Below are positions 1-5,454 of a stretch of DNA of 9,748 nucleotides, piece by piece. Source of the DNA: Actinomycetes bacterium (lineage in GTDB: Bacteria > Actinomycetota > Actinomycetes > Actinomycetales > Dermatophilaceae); contig JAEWFB010000373.1 in the NCBI GenBank assembly GCA_023389095.1, forward strand, positions 1 through 9,748, read 5' to 3'. The first letter of the stretch is position 1. Each line of letters opens with the position of its first letter. The notes under the pieces are model-generated. The model saw only the letters and a program-made list of their open reading frames with translations, did no database searches and was not told the origin of the DNA. The position numbers were made by a program, and so were the translations under genes.

Positions 1-459
1 CCGCCCAACTTCAACACCCTGTTCCGCGAGTTCAGCGACCACCGCGACCCCGGCAGCCCCGAGATCCAGCCGGTCTACAAGGACGGCCGCACGGTCCGGT
101 TCGCGAGCGACGCGAGTGCCGACATCCCGCCCGACGGCCGACCCTGGGAGGGCAACCGCGTGCTCTACCTCATGCACGCCTCGGACCCGATCGTCTGGTG
201 GAGCCCGAACCTCATCCTCAGCGAGCCCGACTGGATCGGCGAGCCGCCCGGCAAGGACACGCTCGACATGGTCTGGATCCCGTTCGTGACGTTCTGGCAG
301 GTCACGGCCGACCTGCCCTTCTCGACGGGCGTACCCGGAGGCTTCGGCCACAAGTACACCGAGGAGCAGGCCGACGCGTGGAACGCGGTCCTGCGCCCGG
401 AGGGGATCACCCCGGAGGTGCTCACGGCGGTGCGCGAGGCCGTGGCCCACGTCGACTGA
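1..459 (+). CDS. Alpha/beta-hydrolase family membrane protein (Abhydrolase_9 type), C-terminal part only
   Basis: The reading frame is open from the first base and ends with TGA at 457-459, giving the last 152 residues; the start lies outside the window. The visible part matches my memory of the actinobacterial Abhydrolase_9 family, in which an N-terminal membrane domain is followed by a hydrolase domain. The supporting stretch is HASDPIVWW (residues 59-67 of this fragment) followed by a WxxVTFWQV-like segment and a GFGHKY motif (His at fragment residue 117). By analogy the Asp and His would complete a catalytic triad whose nucleophile is upstream of the window; this assignment is inference. 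The substrate is unknown. It converges on the EamA transporter gene. Confidence 0.75.
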   Translation, partial: PPNFNTLFREFSDHRDPGSPEIQPVYKDGRTVRFASDASADIPPDGRPWEGNRVLYLMHASDPIVWWSPNLILSEPDWIGEPPGKDTLDMVWIPFVTFWQVTADLPFSTGVPGGFGHKYTEEQADAWNAVLRPEGITPEVLTAVREAVAHVD

Positions 460-460
460 C

Positions 461-476
461 CGGCGGCAGACCGCCG
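461..476. terminator. Short GC hairpin between convergent genes
   Basis: A perfect 6-bp inverted repeat (CGGCGG, loop CAGA, CCGCCG) begins 2 bases after the hydrolase stop. A second pairing is possible between CCGACCC at 474-480 and GGGTCGG at 506-512, just before the stop of the convergent transporter gene. There is no T-tract, which is common for actinobacterial terminators. It could serve both strands; the role is inferred from position. Confidence 0.45.
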
Positions 477-512
477 ACCCACCGGCGACCCACCGCCGAC
501 GGAACGGGTCGG

Positions 513-1415
513 TCAGACCTCGTGGTGCAGCGCCTCCGCGGGCAGCTCGCGGGGGCGCCGACGCGTCGCGACGATCTCGACGGCGTACATGGCCGTGAGC
601 ACGAGGGCGCCCCCGACGAGCATCCGCCAGGTGGGCGACTCACCGCCGAACACGACGGCGAAGGACGCGGCGAACACCGGTTCCATCGTCATGACGATCG
701 CGGCCCGGGTCGCGGGCAGGTGGGCCTGCGCCCACGTCTGGGCCCACAGGGCCAGGATGCTCGCGAAGGCCACCATGTAGAGCACCGAGGCCCACTGGCC
801 CGGCGTGTGCGGCAGGACGAGGCCGCCCGGCAGAGCGCCCGCACCGCAGATGACGGCGATGACGACCATCTGCACGACGGACAGCCCGGTCGCCACCTCC
901 GAGGCGCTGTACCGGCCGAGGCCGACGATGTGCAGCGCGTAGAACACCGCCGACAGCAGCGTCACCGCCTCGCCCGGTCCGACCGTCAGCCCGCGCAGCG
1001 ACAGCAGGGCCAGGCCCGCGGTGGCCAGGCCCACGGCGAGCCAGGTCGAGCCCGCGACCCGCTCGCGCAGCAGGACGGCGGTGAGCAGCGGCGTCAGGAC
1101 GACGTAGGTGCCGGTGACGAACCCGGACACCGACGCCGGCGTGGTGGCCAGGCCGACCGTCTGGGCGATCTGGGCCAGACCGTAGAGGGCACCGAGCCCG
1201 ACGCCGACGAGCACCTGGTGCCGGTCCAGGGCCCGCAGCGGCCGCCAGAACAGCACGACCATGACGGCGGCGGCGATGGCGAAACGCACGGCGAGGAAGT
1301 CGATCGGCGGCACGGCCGCGACGAGGTCGTGGATGAGGAAGAAGGTCGAGCCCCACACCGCGGTCAGGGACACGAGCAGGATCGTCGCGAGGCGCGAGCG
1401 CGCCGAGGGCCGCAT
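513..1415 (-). CDS. EamA/DMT-family transporter
   Basis: The 300-residue product is almost entirely hydrophobic with about ten membrane segments in two homologous halves (roughly residues 10-140 and 150-285), the layout of the drug/metabolite transporter superfamily. Family-type motifs are AVWGSTF near residue 20, a TTPASVSGF stretch near 90-100 and MEPVFAA near 245 in the second half. The C-terminus is short and charged. The ATG lies 6 bp after the kinase stop codon, and a GAGGA Shine-Dalgarno overlaps that stop (TGAGGACCGATG), so translation after the kinase is likely in one transcript. The family exports or imports small metabolites; the substrate cannot be told from sequence. Confidence 0.88.
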   Translation of the reverse strand: MRPSARSRLATILLVSLTAVWGSTFFLIHDLVAAVPPIDFLAVRFAIAAAVMVVLFWRPLRALDRHQVLVGVGLGALYGLAQIAQTVGLATTPASVSGFVTGTYVVLTPLLTAVLLRERVAGSTWLAVGLATAGLALLSLRGLTVGPGEAVTLLSAVFYALHIVGLGRYSASEVATGLSVVQMVVIAVICGAGALPGGLVLPHTPGQWASVLYMVAFASILALWAQTWAQAHLPATRAAIVMTMEPVFAASFAVVFGGESPTWRMLVGGALVLTAMYAVEIVATRRRPRELPAEALHHEV

Positions 1416-1421
1416 CGGTCC

Positions 1422-3434
1422 TCAGACGATCGTCAGGACGATCGTGCTGCCCCGGGGCGCGGACTGGCCGCCGCTCACGCTCTGGTGCTGCACGAGGTCG
1501 AAGACGGGTCCGAACGGACCTGCCTCCTTCTTGACGGCGAACCCGAGGTCCGTCAGGGCCTTCTCGGCGTCGGACGACTTCTTGCCGACCACGTCGGGGA
1601 CCTGGACCATGACCGGGCCCTTGGACACGACGAGGGTCACGGTGTCGCCGCGGTGCAGGGTGCCCGACGCGGGGTCCTGGCTCACGACGGTGCCGGCGGG
1701 CACGGAGTCGCTGTTGACGTCGGCGCCGCGGCGGACCTGGAAGCCGAGCCCGCCCAGCTTCGCCGACGCGGCGTCGAAGGGGGTGCCGGTGACCGTGGGG
1801 ACCCCGATCGGCTCGGGACCCTTCGACACGACGAGGGCGACGGGCGTGCCCCGCTTGACCGACGTGTTCGGGTCGGGCGACTGGGAGATGACCCGGCCCT
1901 TGGGAACGGTCTCGCTCCACTGCTGCTTCGTGTCGCCGACGGTGAGCGTCAGCGGCCCGAGGACGCCGGCGGCATCGGCGGCCTTCGTGCCGACCAGCTT
2001 CGGGACGACGTAGCGCTCCGGGCCCTTGGACACGACGACGCGGACCGTGGACTCCTTCGACAGCTGGGTGTCCGCGCCCGGCTCGACGCGCACGACGATC
2101 CCCTTGGCGACGGTCTCGGAGAACTCGTCCTGCTCGTCCATCGACAGCGAGGCGACCTCGAGGCTCGCCTGCGCCTGCGCGACCGGCTGGCCGACGAGGC
2201 GCGGCACGACCGTGGTGCCGCCGGGTCCGACGGTGAACCACCAGCCTGCGGTGCCGCCGCCGAGCACGAGCAGCACCCCGGCCAGCCACACCGGCCAGCG
2301 CGAGCGGCGCCGGCGCTGCAGCGGCAGCGCCGTGGTGCGCTCGACGACGGGGTCGTCGTCGTGAACGGGCAGCCCGGCCAGGCGAGGCCGCTCTGGCCGA
2401 TCGGTGCGCTGGGCGGGGTCGCGACGCGTCGACGGAGCGGCGACCGCCCCGGCGACGGCGTCGGCGACCTCGCCGCGACGGGCACCGGGTCCGGCCGGGC
2501 GGGACGGGCCACGGCCCGGGGGAAGGACGGCGGTGTCGGTCGTGGTGTCGCCGCCGCTGGTGCCGCGTCGGTCGAGGTCGATCGGGCTCAGGCCGCGACG
2601 CACGTGGCGCAGGGCGGCGACGAACTCCGTGGCGGAGTCGAAGCGGTGGTCCGGGTCGAGGGCTGTCGCGCGCGCGACGAGGTCATCGAGCGGGTCCGGT
2701 ACACCCGGCACGAGGCTCGAGGGTGCCGGGATCGAGCCGTGGACGTGCTGGTAGGCGATCTGGATCGGGGTGTCGCCGGTGACCGCCTTGCGTCCTGTCA
2801 GCATCTCGAACAGCAGGAGCCCGGCGGCGTAGACGTCGCTGCGCGCGTCGGCCTGTCCGCGCTCGACCTGCTCGGGCGACAGGTAGGACACGGTGCCGAG
2901 CAGGACACCGCTCTGGCTCGTCGTGGTCTGGTTCGTGATGGCCCGGGCCAGGCCGAAGTCGGCGACCTTGACCTCGCCGTCGTGGCGCACGATGACGTTC
3001 TCGGGCTTGACGTCGCGGTGGATCATCCCGGCCGTGTGCGCGGCGCCCAGCGCGAGCAGGATCGGCTCGAGGATGGCGAGCGCCTCGCGCGCCGTCAGCG
3101 GCGACTCCTCGTGGATGACGTCGCGCAGGGTCTTGCCCTCGACGAGCTCCATGGCGAGGAAGACGTCGCCGTCGTCCTCGCCCTGGTCGAAGACGGCCAC
3201 GACGTTGGGGTGGCTCAGGCGCGCGGCCGAGCGGGCCTCGCTGCGGAACCGCTCGACGAAGATCTCGTCGACCGCCAGTCCCGGGCGCATGATCTTGAGC
3301 GCGACCTCGCGGTCGAGGCGTGCGTCGAGCGCCACGTAGACCGAGGCCATGCCTCCGTCTGCGAGGTGGGAGAGGATGCGGTACCGGCCGTCGATCACCC
3401 GACCGACGAGGGCGTCCGCCACGCTGGACGTCAC
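1422..3434 (-). CDS. pknL: PASTA-domain Ser/Thr protein kinase (PknL-type)
   Basis: The 670-residue protein starts at GTG 3434. The kinase domain covers residues 18-275: Gly-loop around 24-32, catalytic Lys47 (VALKIM), HRDVKPEN at 139-146 with Asp141, DFG at 159-161, a Thr-rich activation loop (Thr167, 170, 171, 172) and an SPE motif at 186-188. A basic, Pro-rich juxtamembrane linker of about 100 residues leads to a single membrane helix near 380-400. Four PASTA repeats follow outside the cell at about 408-472, 473-540, 541-607 and 608-670, each ending in VVSKGP-like sequence except the last. PASTA domains bind muropeptides, so it should sense cell-wall state. I call it PknL-type because the Rv2175c, prenyl synthase and metF homologues adjoin it, as in M. 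tuberculosis. The frame stays open for 47 more codons upstream, but that extension crosses a terminator and is unlikely to be translated. Confidence 0.93.
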   Translation of the reverse strand: MTSSVADALVGRVIDGRYRILSHLADGGMASVYVALDARLDREVALKIMRPGLAVDEIFVERFRSEARSAARLSHPNVVAVFDQGEDDGDVFLAMELVEGKTLRDVIHEESPLTAREALAILEPILLALGAAHTAGMIHRDVKPENVIVRHDGEVKVADFGLARAITNQTTTSQSGVLLGTVSYLSPEQVERGQADARSDVYAAGLLLFEMLTGRKAVTGDTPIQIAYQHVHGSIPAPSSLVPGVPDPLDDLVARATALDPDHRFDSATEFVAALRHVRRGLSPIDLDRRGTSGGDTTTDTAVLPPGRGPSRPAGPGARRGEVADAVAGAVAAPSTRRDPAQRTDRPERPRLAGLPVHDDDPVVERTTALPLQRRRRSRWPVWLAGVLLVLGGGTAGWWFTVGPGGTTVVPRLVGQPVAQAQASLEVASLSMDEQDEFSETVAKGIVVRVEPGADTQLSKESTVRVVVSKGPERYVVPKLVGTKAADAAGVLGPLTLTVGDTKQQWSETVPKGRVISQSPDPNTSVKRGTPVALVVSKGPEPIGVPTVTGTPFDAASAKLGGLGFQVRRGADVNSDSVPAGTVVSQDPASGTLHRGDTVTLVVSKGPVMVQVPDVVGKKSSDAEKALTDLGFAVKKEAGPFGPVFDLVQHQSVSGGQSAPRGSTIVLTIV

Positions 3435-3441
3435 GGGCAGG

Positions 3442-3447
3442 AGTTTA
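3442..3447 (-). promoter_or_regulatory. Putative leaderless -10 element of the kinase gene
   Basis: On the minus strand TAAACT (a TANNNT -10) lies exactly 7 bases before the GTG start at 3434. No Shine-Dalgarno is present between them, as the bases are pyrimidine-rich. This is the geometry expected for an actinobacterial leaderless transcript starting on the initiation codon. No convincing -35 hexamer is visible. It is the main argument for the GTG 3434 start. Confidence 0.5.
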
Positions 3448-3479
3448 CGGGCTGACCGCTCACATCCCGTGCAGGCGAG

Positions 3480-3523
3480 CCGCGGCCCCGCACGCCCGTG
3501 GGGAGGGGCGAGCGGGGCCGCGG
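3480..3523 (-). terminator. Strong 12-bp GC hairpin after the lytic transglycosylase gene
   Basis: The arms CCGCGGCCCCGC (3480-3491) and GCGGGGCCGCGG (3512-3523) are perfectly complementary over 12 bp around a 20-base loop. The hairpin starts 29 bases beyond the stop of the LysM/SLT gene on the minus strand and lies upstream of the kinase promoter, so it most likely insulates the two genes. There is no U-tract on the minus strand. Confidence 0.7.
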
Positions 3524-3552
3524 TCTTTGCCTGCTCCCGGGGGGAGGGAGCG

Positions 3553-4569
3553 TCACATGCGGTCGTAGACCGCAAGGACGTTGGCGACGTACTTCTTCGT
3601 GTCGTCGTAGAGGCCCTTGGTGCGCACCGAGTAGAGACCCTGGTAGTAGCCGGCGATGGCCTGCTCGCGGGTGTCGGCCGTGGCCATCAGGGCGCGGATG
3701 ATGAGGACCCCGCCGGTGACGTTGTCCTGGGTGTCGTAGCGGTCGAGCGGGCGCCCGGCCAGCTGCGAGGCCCACGTCTCGGCGACGGGCATCAGCTGCA
3801 TGACGCCGACGGCGTCGGTGTAGGACACGGCGCGCTGGTACCAGCCGGACTCGATCCAGCCGATCGCGAGGGCGAGCTTGGGGTCGACACCGTTGCGGGT
3901 CGCCGTGGCCCGGATGAGGTCGGAGGTCTCGGTCCGGCTCGGCGCGTCGCGGGCGGCGAGCTTGTCCTTGCTCGCGGCGACGGCCAGCTGCGTCTTCGTC
4001 GGCGTCGTGTAGCCGCTCGGGGGCGTCGGGCTCGGGGCGGGCGTCGACGGGGCCGGGGCACTGGTCACGCCCGGCACGACGATGCGCTGGCCGATGTAGA
4101 TGAGGCCGGCGTCCTTGAGCTTGTTCGCCGCGAGCAGCTTGGTCAGCGACACCTTGTACTTCGCGGCGATGCCCGACATCGTGTCGCCGCGCACGACGAC
4201 GTGCGCGAGGCCGCCGGCAGGCACCGACGGCACCGACGGGGTCGTCGTGCCGGACGGCTTCGAGGCGACGGGCTTGGGGGCCGGCTTGGTGGCCGGCTTC
4301 GGCGCGGGCTTGGCGGCGGGCGTGCTCGGCTTCGGGGCGGCGGCGGGCGAGCCGGGCACGAGCAGCTTCTGGCCCGGGTGGATCACGTTGCCACCGGCGG
4401 GCAGCCGGTTCTTGTCCACGAGCGCTCGCACCGTCGTGCGGTGGGCGATGGCGAGGTGCCACAGCGTGTCGCCGGGTCGGACGGCGATCGTCTTCCACGT
4501 GGTCGTGCTCACGGGGACGACCACGGCGTGGGGTGGCTGCGCCAGCGCGGCGACGTCGGCGAAGGGCAT
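3553..4569 (-). CDS. LysM-LysM-SLT lytic transglycosylase
   Basis: The 338-residue protein has a first LysM at about 26-71 (VRPGDTLWHLA), a Lys/Pro/Ala-rich linker at 80-105, a second LysM at about 122-166 (VVRGDTMSGIAAKY), a Pro/Thr-rich linker, and a C-terminal SLT/goose-lysozyme-like domain at about 215-335. The catalytic Glu is Glu240 in IGWIESGW, followed by the AVGVMQLMP motif at 253-261. Such enzymes cleave the glycan strand of peptidoglycan and bind it through LysM. The start is ATG 4569, 6 bases after AGGAAAGGA; a GTG at 4617 in the same frame has no such site. No signal peptide or membrane helix is visible from either start, which is odd for a wall enzyme. It lies head to head with the Rv2175c-like gene and upstream of the PASTA kinase on the same strand. 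Confidence 0.9.
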   Translation of the reverse strand: MPFADVAALAQPPHAVVVPVSTTTWKTIAVRPGDTLWHLAIAHRTTVRALVDKNRLPAGGNVIHPGQKLLVPGSPAAAPKPSTPAAKPAPKPATKPAPKPVASKPSGTTTPSVPSVPAGGLAHVVVRGDTMSGIAAKYKVSLTKLLAANKLKDAGLIYIGQRIVVPGVTSAPAPSTPAPSPTPPSGYTTPTKTQLAVAASKDKLAARDAPSRTETSDLIRATATRNGVDPKLALAIGWIESGWYQRAVSYTDAVGVMQLMPVAETWASQLAGRPLDRYDTQDNVTGGVLIIRALMATADTREQAIAGYYQGLYSVRTKGLYDDTKKYVANVLAVYDRM

Positions 4570-4721
4570 GGGGGGTCCTTTCCTGGGCCCGGTTGCAAGG
4601 ACGATGTGGAGGGGCACTCGGGAAGGGCTGGTGGTGCTCTGGGTCGAGCTCGGGCGGGTGCTTTCGGGGTGCTGCTTCTGTGGGTGGTGCTGCCGTACAC
4701 GTCAGGGGATGGTGCGACGAC

Positions 4722-4745
4722 TGTGAGTGGTGTGACGTGTGTGAC
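4722..4745 (-). promoter_or_regulatory. Three 9-bp-phased GTCACA-type repeats
   Basis: Read on the minus strand, GTCACA (4745-4740), GTCACA (4736-4731) and CTCACA (4727-4722) recur with an exact 9-bp period. A degenerate fourth unit may lie at 4713-4721. They sit about 155 bp upstream of the transglycosylase start. GTCACA direct repeats with 9-bp spacing resemble the binding motif reported for the actinobacterial response regulator MtrA, which controls cell-wall hydrolases; that match is from memory and inferential. Confidence 0.4.
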
Positions 4746-4764
4746 GGTAGCGCATGATGACGCA

Positions 4765-4782
4765 TACTTGAGCGCTAAAGTA
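4765..4782. promoter_or_regulatory. 18-bp imperfect palindrome, operator-like
   Basis: TACTTGAGCGCTAAAGTA is symmetric except for one base pair (the G/A at the fifth position from each end). It is embedded in the most AT-rich part of the window, between divergent promoters, and overlaps the spacer of the candidate plus-strand promoter at 4758-4786. It could be a binding site for a dimeric regulator, possibly the adjacent winged-helix protein itself; no binding protein can be named. Confidence 0.4.
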
Positions 4783-4923
4783 AAAATACAGCGGTGTAAT
4801 TCGGACGAACGGTGCAGAAGCCGCTCCTCGTGAGGCGCTCCGTCACGTGCCGAGCCTCGCGTCGAGGACCCCGGGTTCGAGGCGTCGCGGTGTCGGGCGT
4901 GTCGGGCAACGGGGCGCGAGTGG

Positions 4924-4929
4924 CAGACT
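4924..4929 (+). promoter_or_regulatory. Possible leaderless -10 element of the Rv2175c-like gene
   Basis: CAGACT, preceded by TGG in extended -10 position, ends 8 bases before the GTG at 4938, and no Shine-Dalgarno is visible. It departs from TANNNT at the first base, so it is weaker than the equivalent elements of the kinase and metF. Transcription could instead start in the AT-rich region near 4780-4800 and give a leader of about 140 bases. Confidence 0.3.
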
Positions 4930-4937
4930 CTGACGAC

Positions 4938-5369
4938 GTGAGCCAGAGCCCGAACAGCGACAGCAGCACCGACACCACCACCGACGCCACCACCGACAGC
5001 ACCACCGACGCCCGCGCCCTGGAGCGCCTCGTGGGGGAGTGGCTGACCGTCCCCGACGTCGCCGAGCGGCTCGGCGTGCCGCTGTCGCAGGTCCGGCGCC
5101 TCATCGCCGACCGCGAGGTCCTCTCGGCCCGCGTCGGCGAGCGTCGCGTCCCGGCGGTGCCGGCCAAGTTCCTCGACGACTCCGGGCCGCGGCCCGAGCT
5201 GCGGGGCACCTTCACCGTCCTCGCCGACGGCGGCATGGACGACGACGAGATCATCGAGTGGCTCTTCACCCCCGACCCGACGCTGCCCGTCGAGGGCGCG
5301 CCGATCGACGCCCTCCGTGCCGGGCACAAGACCGAGATCCGCCGACGTGCCCAGGAGCTCGCCTTCTGA
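4938..5369 (+). CDS. Rv2175c-family winged-helix DNA-binding protein with Thr-rich tail
   Basis: The 143-residue product aligns by eye with M. tuberculosis Rv2175c: a winged helix-turn-helix at about 33-80 (WLTVPDVAERLGVPLSQVRRLI) and a C-terminal domain with DGGMDDDEIIEWLFTPDPTLP, PIDALRAGH and RRRAQELAF. Rv2175c is a DNA-binding protein phosphorylated by PknL on an N-terminal Thr. Here the tail (residues 1-25) holds eight Thr and five Ser in a TTD pattern and is probably disordered. I place the start at GTG 4938 because homologous sequence begins after it and a leaderless -10 precedes it; the frame remains open to GTG 4812. It is divergent from the transglycosylase gene and about 1.5 kb from the kinase gene. 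Its target genes are unknown. Confidence 0.85.
   Translation: MSQSPNSDSSTDTTTDATTDSTTDARALERLVGEWLTVPDVAERLGVPLSQVRRLIADREVLSARVGERRVPAVPAKFLDDSGPRPELRGTFTVLADGGMDDDEIIEWLFTPDPTLPVEGAPIDALRAGHKTEIRRRAQELAF
4971..5006 (+). repeat. Three 12-bp tandem repeats encoding the Thr-rich tail
   Basis: Three in-frame copies of the unit GACnnCACCACC run at 4971-4982, 4983-4994 and 4995-5006, each coding Asp-X-Thr-Thr. Being a multiple of three, gain or loss of units would change the number of Thr without breaking the frame. Confidence 0.8.
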
Positions 5370-5373
5370 GGCC

Positions 5374-5436
5374 CTGACGGCTCTGACGGCTCGGACGGCC
5401 CGGACGGCCCGGACGGCCCGGACGGCGCTGACGCCT
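5374..5436. repeat. Seven 9-bp tandem repeats between convergent genes
   Basis: Seven contiguous units run from 5374 to 5436: CTGACGGCT twice, CGGACGGCC three times, CGGACGGCG, then CTGACGCCT. They fill almost exactly the gap between the stop of the Rv2175c-like gene (5369) and the stop of the prenyl synthase gene (5436). The GGCC-rich units can pair with one another in several registers. The last two units also form part of the hairpin at 5421-5454. Confidence 0.85.
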
Positions 5437-5454
5437 CAGGCGTGGCGCGCCGTC
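5421..5454. terminator. Long hairpin spanning the prenyl synthase stop codon
   Basis: GACGGCGC (5421-5428) pairs with GCGCCGTC (5447-5454), and inside it ACGCC (5431-5435) pairs with GGCGT (5439-5443) around a TCA loop, giving 13 bp with a small internal loop. The loop is the stop codon of the minus-strand gene. It lies 52 bases after the Rv2175c-like stop, so it is a good candidate terminator for the plus strand and may also act on the minus strand. No T-tract follows on either strand. Confidence 0.6.

Larger units (their letters stand above)
4570..4937. other. 368-bp divergent intergenic region
   Basis: This gap separates the divergent transglycosylase and Rv2175c-like genes. No coding sequence with actinobacterial codon pattern is convincing in it. 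It holds the Shine-Dalgarno of the transglycosylase (4572-4580), 9-bp-phased GTCACA repeats (4722-4745), an unusually AT-rich stretch at 4755-4800 with an 18-bp imperfect palindrome, and a possible plus-strand promoter TGACGC (4758-4763) - 17 bp - TAAAAA (4781-4786). An 8-bp inverted repeat, ACACGTCA (4697-4704) and TGACGTGT (4733-4740), flanks the first part. I looked for a ydaO-type riboswitch, expected for some wall-hydrolase genes, and did not recognise one. Confidence 0.6.

Noticed and set aside
198..3455. A 1085-codon open frame on the plus strand antisense to the transporter and kinase genes
   Set aside because: Its translation is Arg/Gly/Asp/His-rich without any family motif, and the opposite strand encodes clear conserved proteins. 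Long antisense frames are expected at this GC content.
3435..3575. A 47-residue N-terminal extension of the kinase
   Set aside because: It crosses the 12-bp terminator hairpin and the -10 element, has no family similarity, and the kinase fold is complete from GTG 3434.
4570..4800. A ydaO-type (c-di-AMP) riboswitch upstream of the LysM/SLT gene
   Set aside because: This class often precedes actinobacterial wall-hydrolase genes, but I could not find its conserved core in the leader, which is instead C/A-rich and repetitive.
4866..4895. GGGTTCGAGGC resembling a tRNA T-loop
   Set aside because: The five bases on each side of the TTCGAGG loop do not pair, and no acceptor, D or anticodon arm can be drawn.
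4812..4937. Earlier GTG start for the Rv2175c-like protein, adding 42 residues
   Set aside because: The added part is Arg-rich without similarity to the family and has no ribosome binding site; homologous sequence and a candidate leaderless -10 favour GTG 4938.
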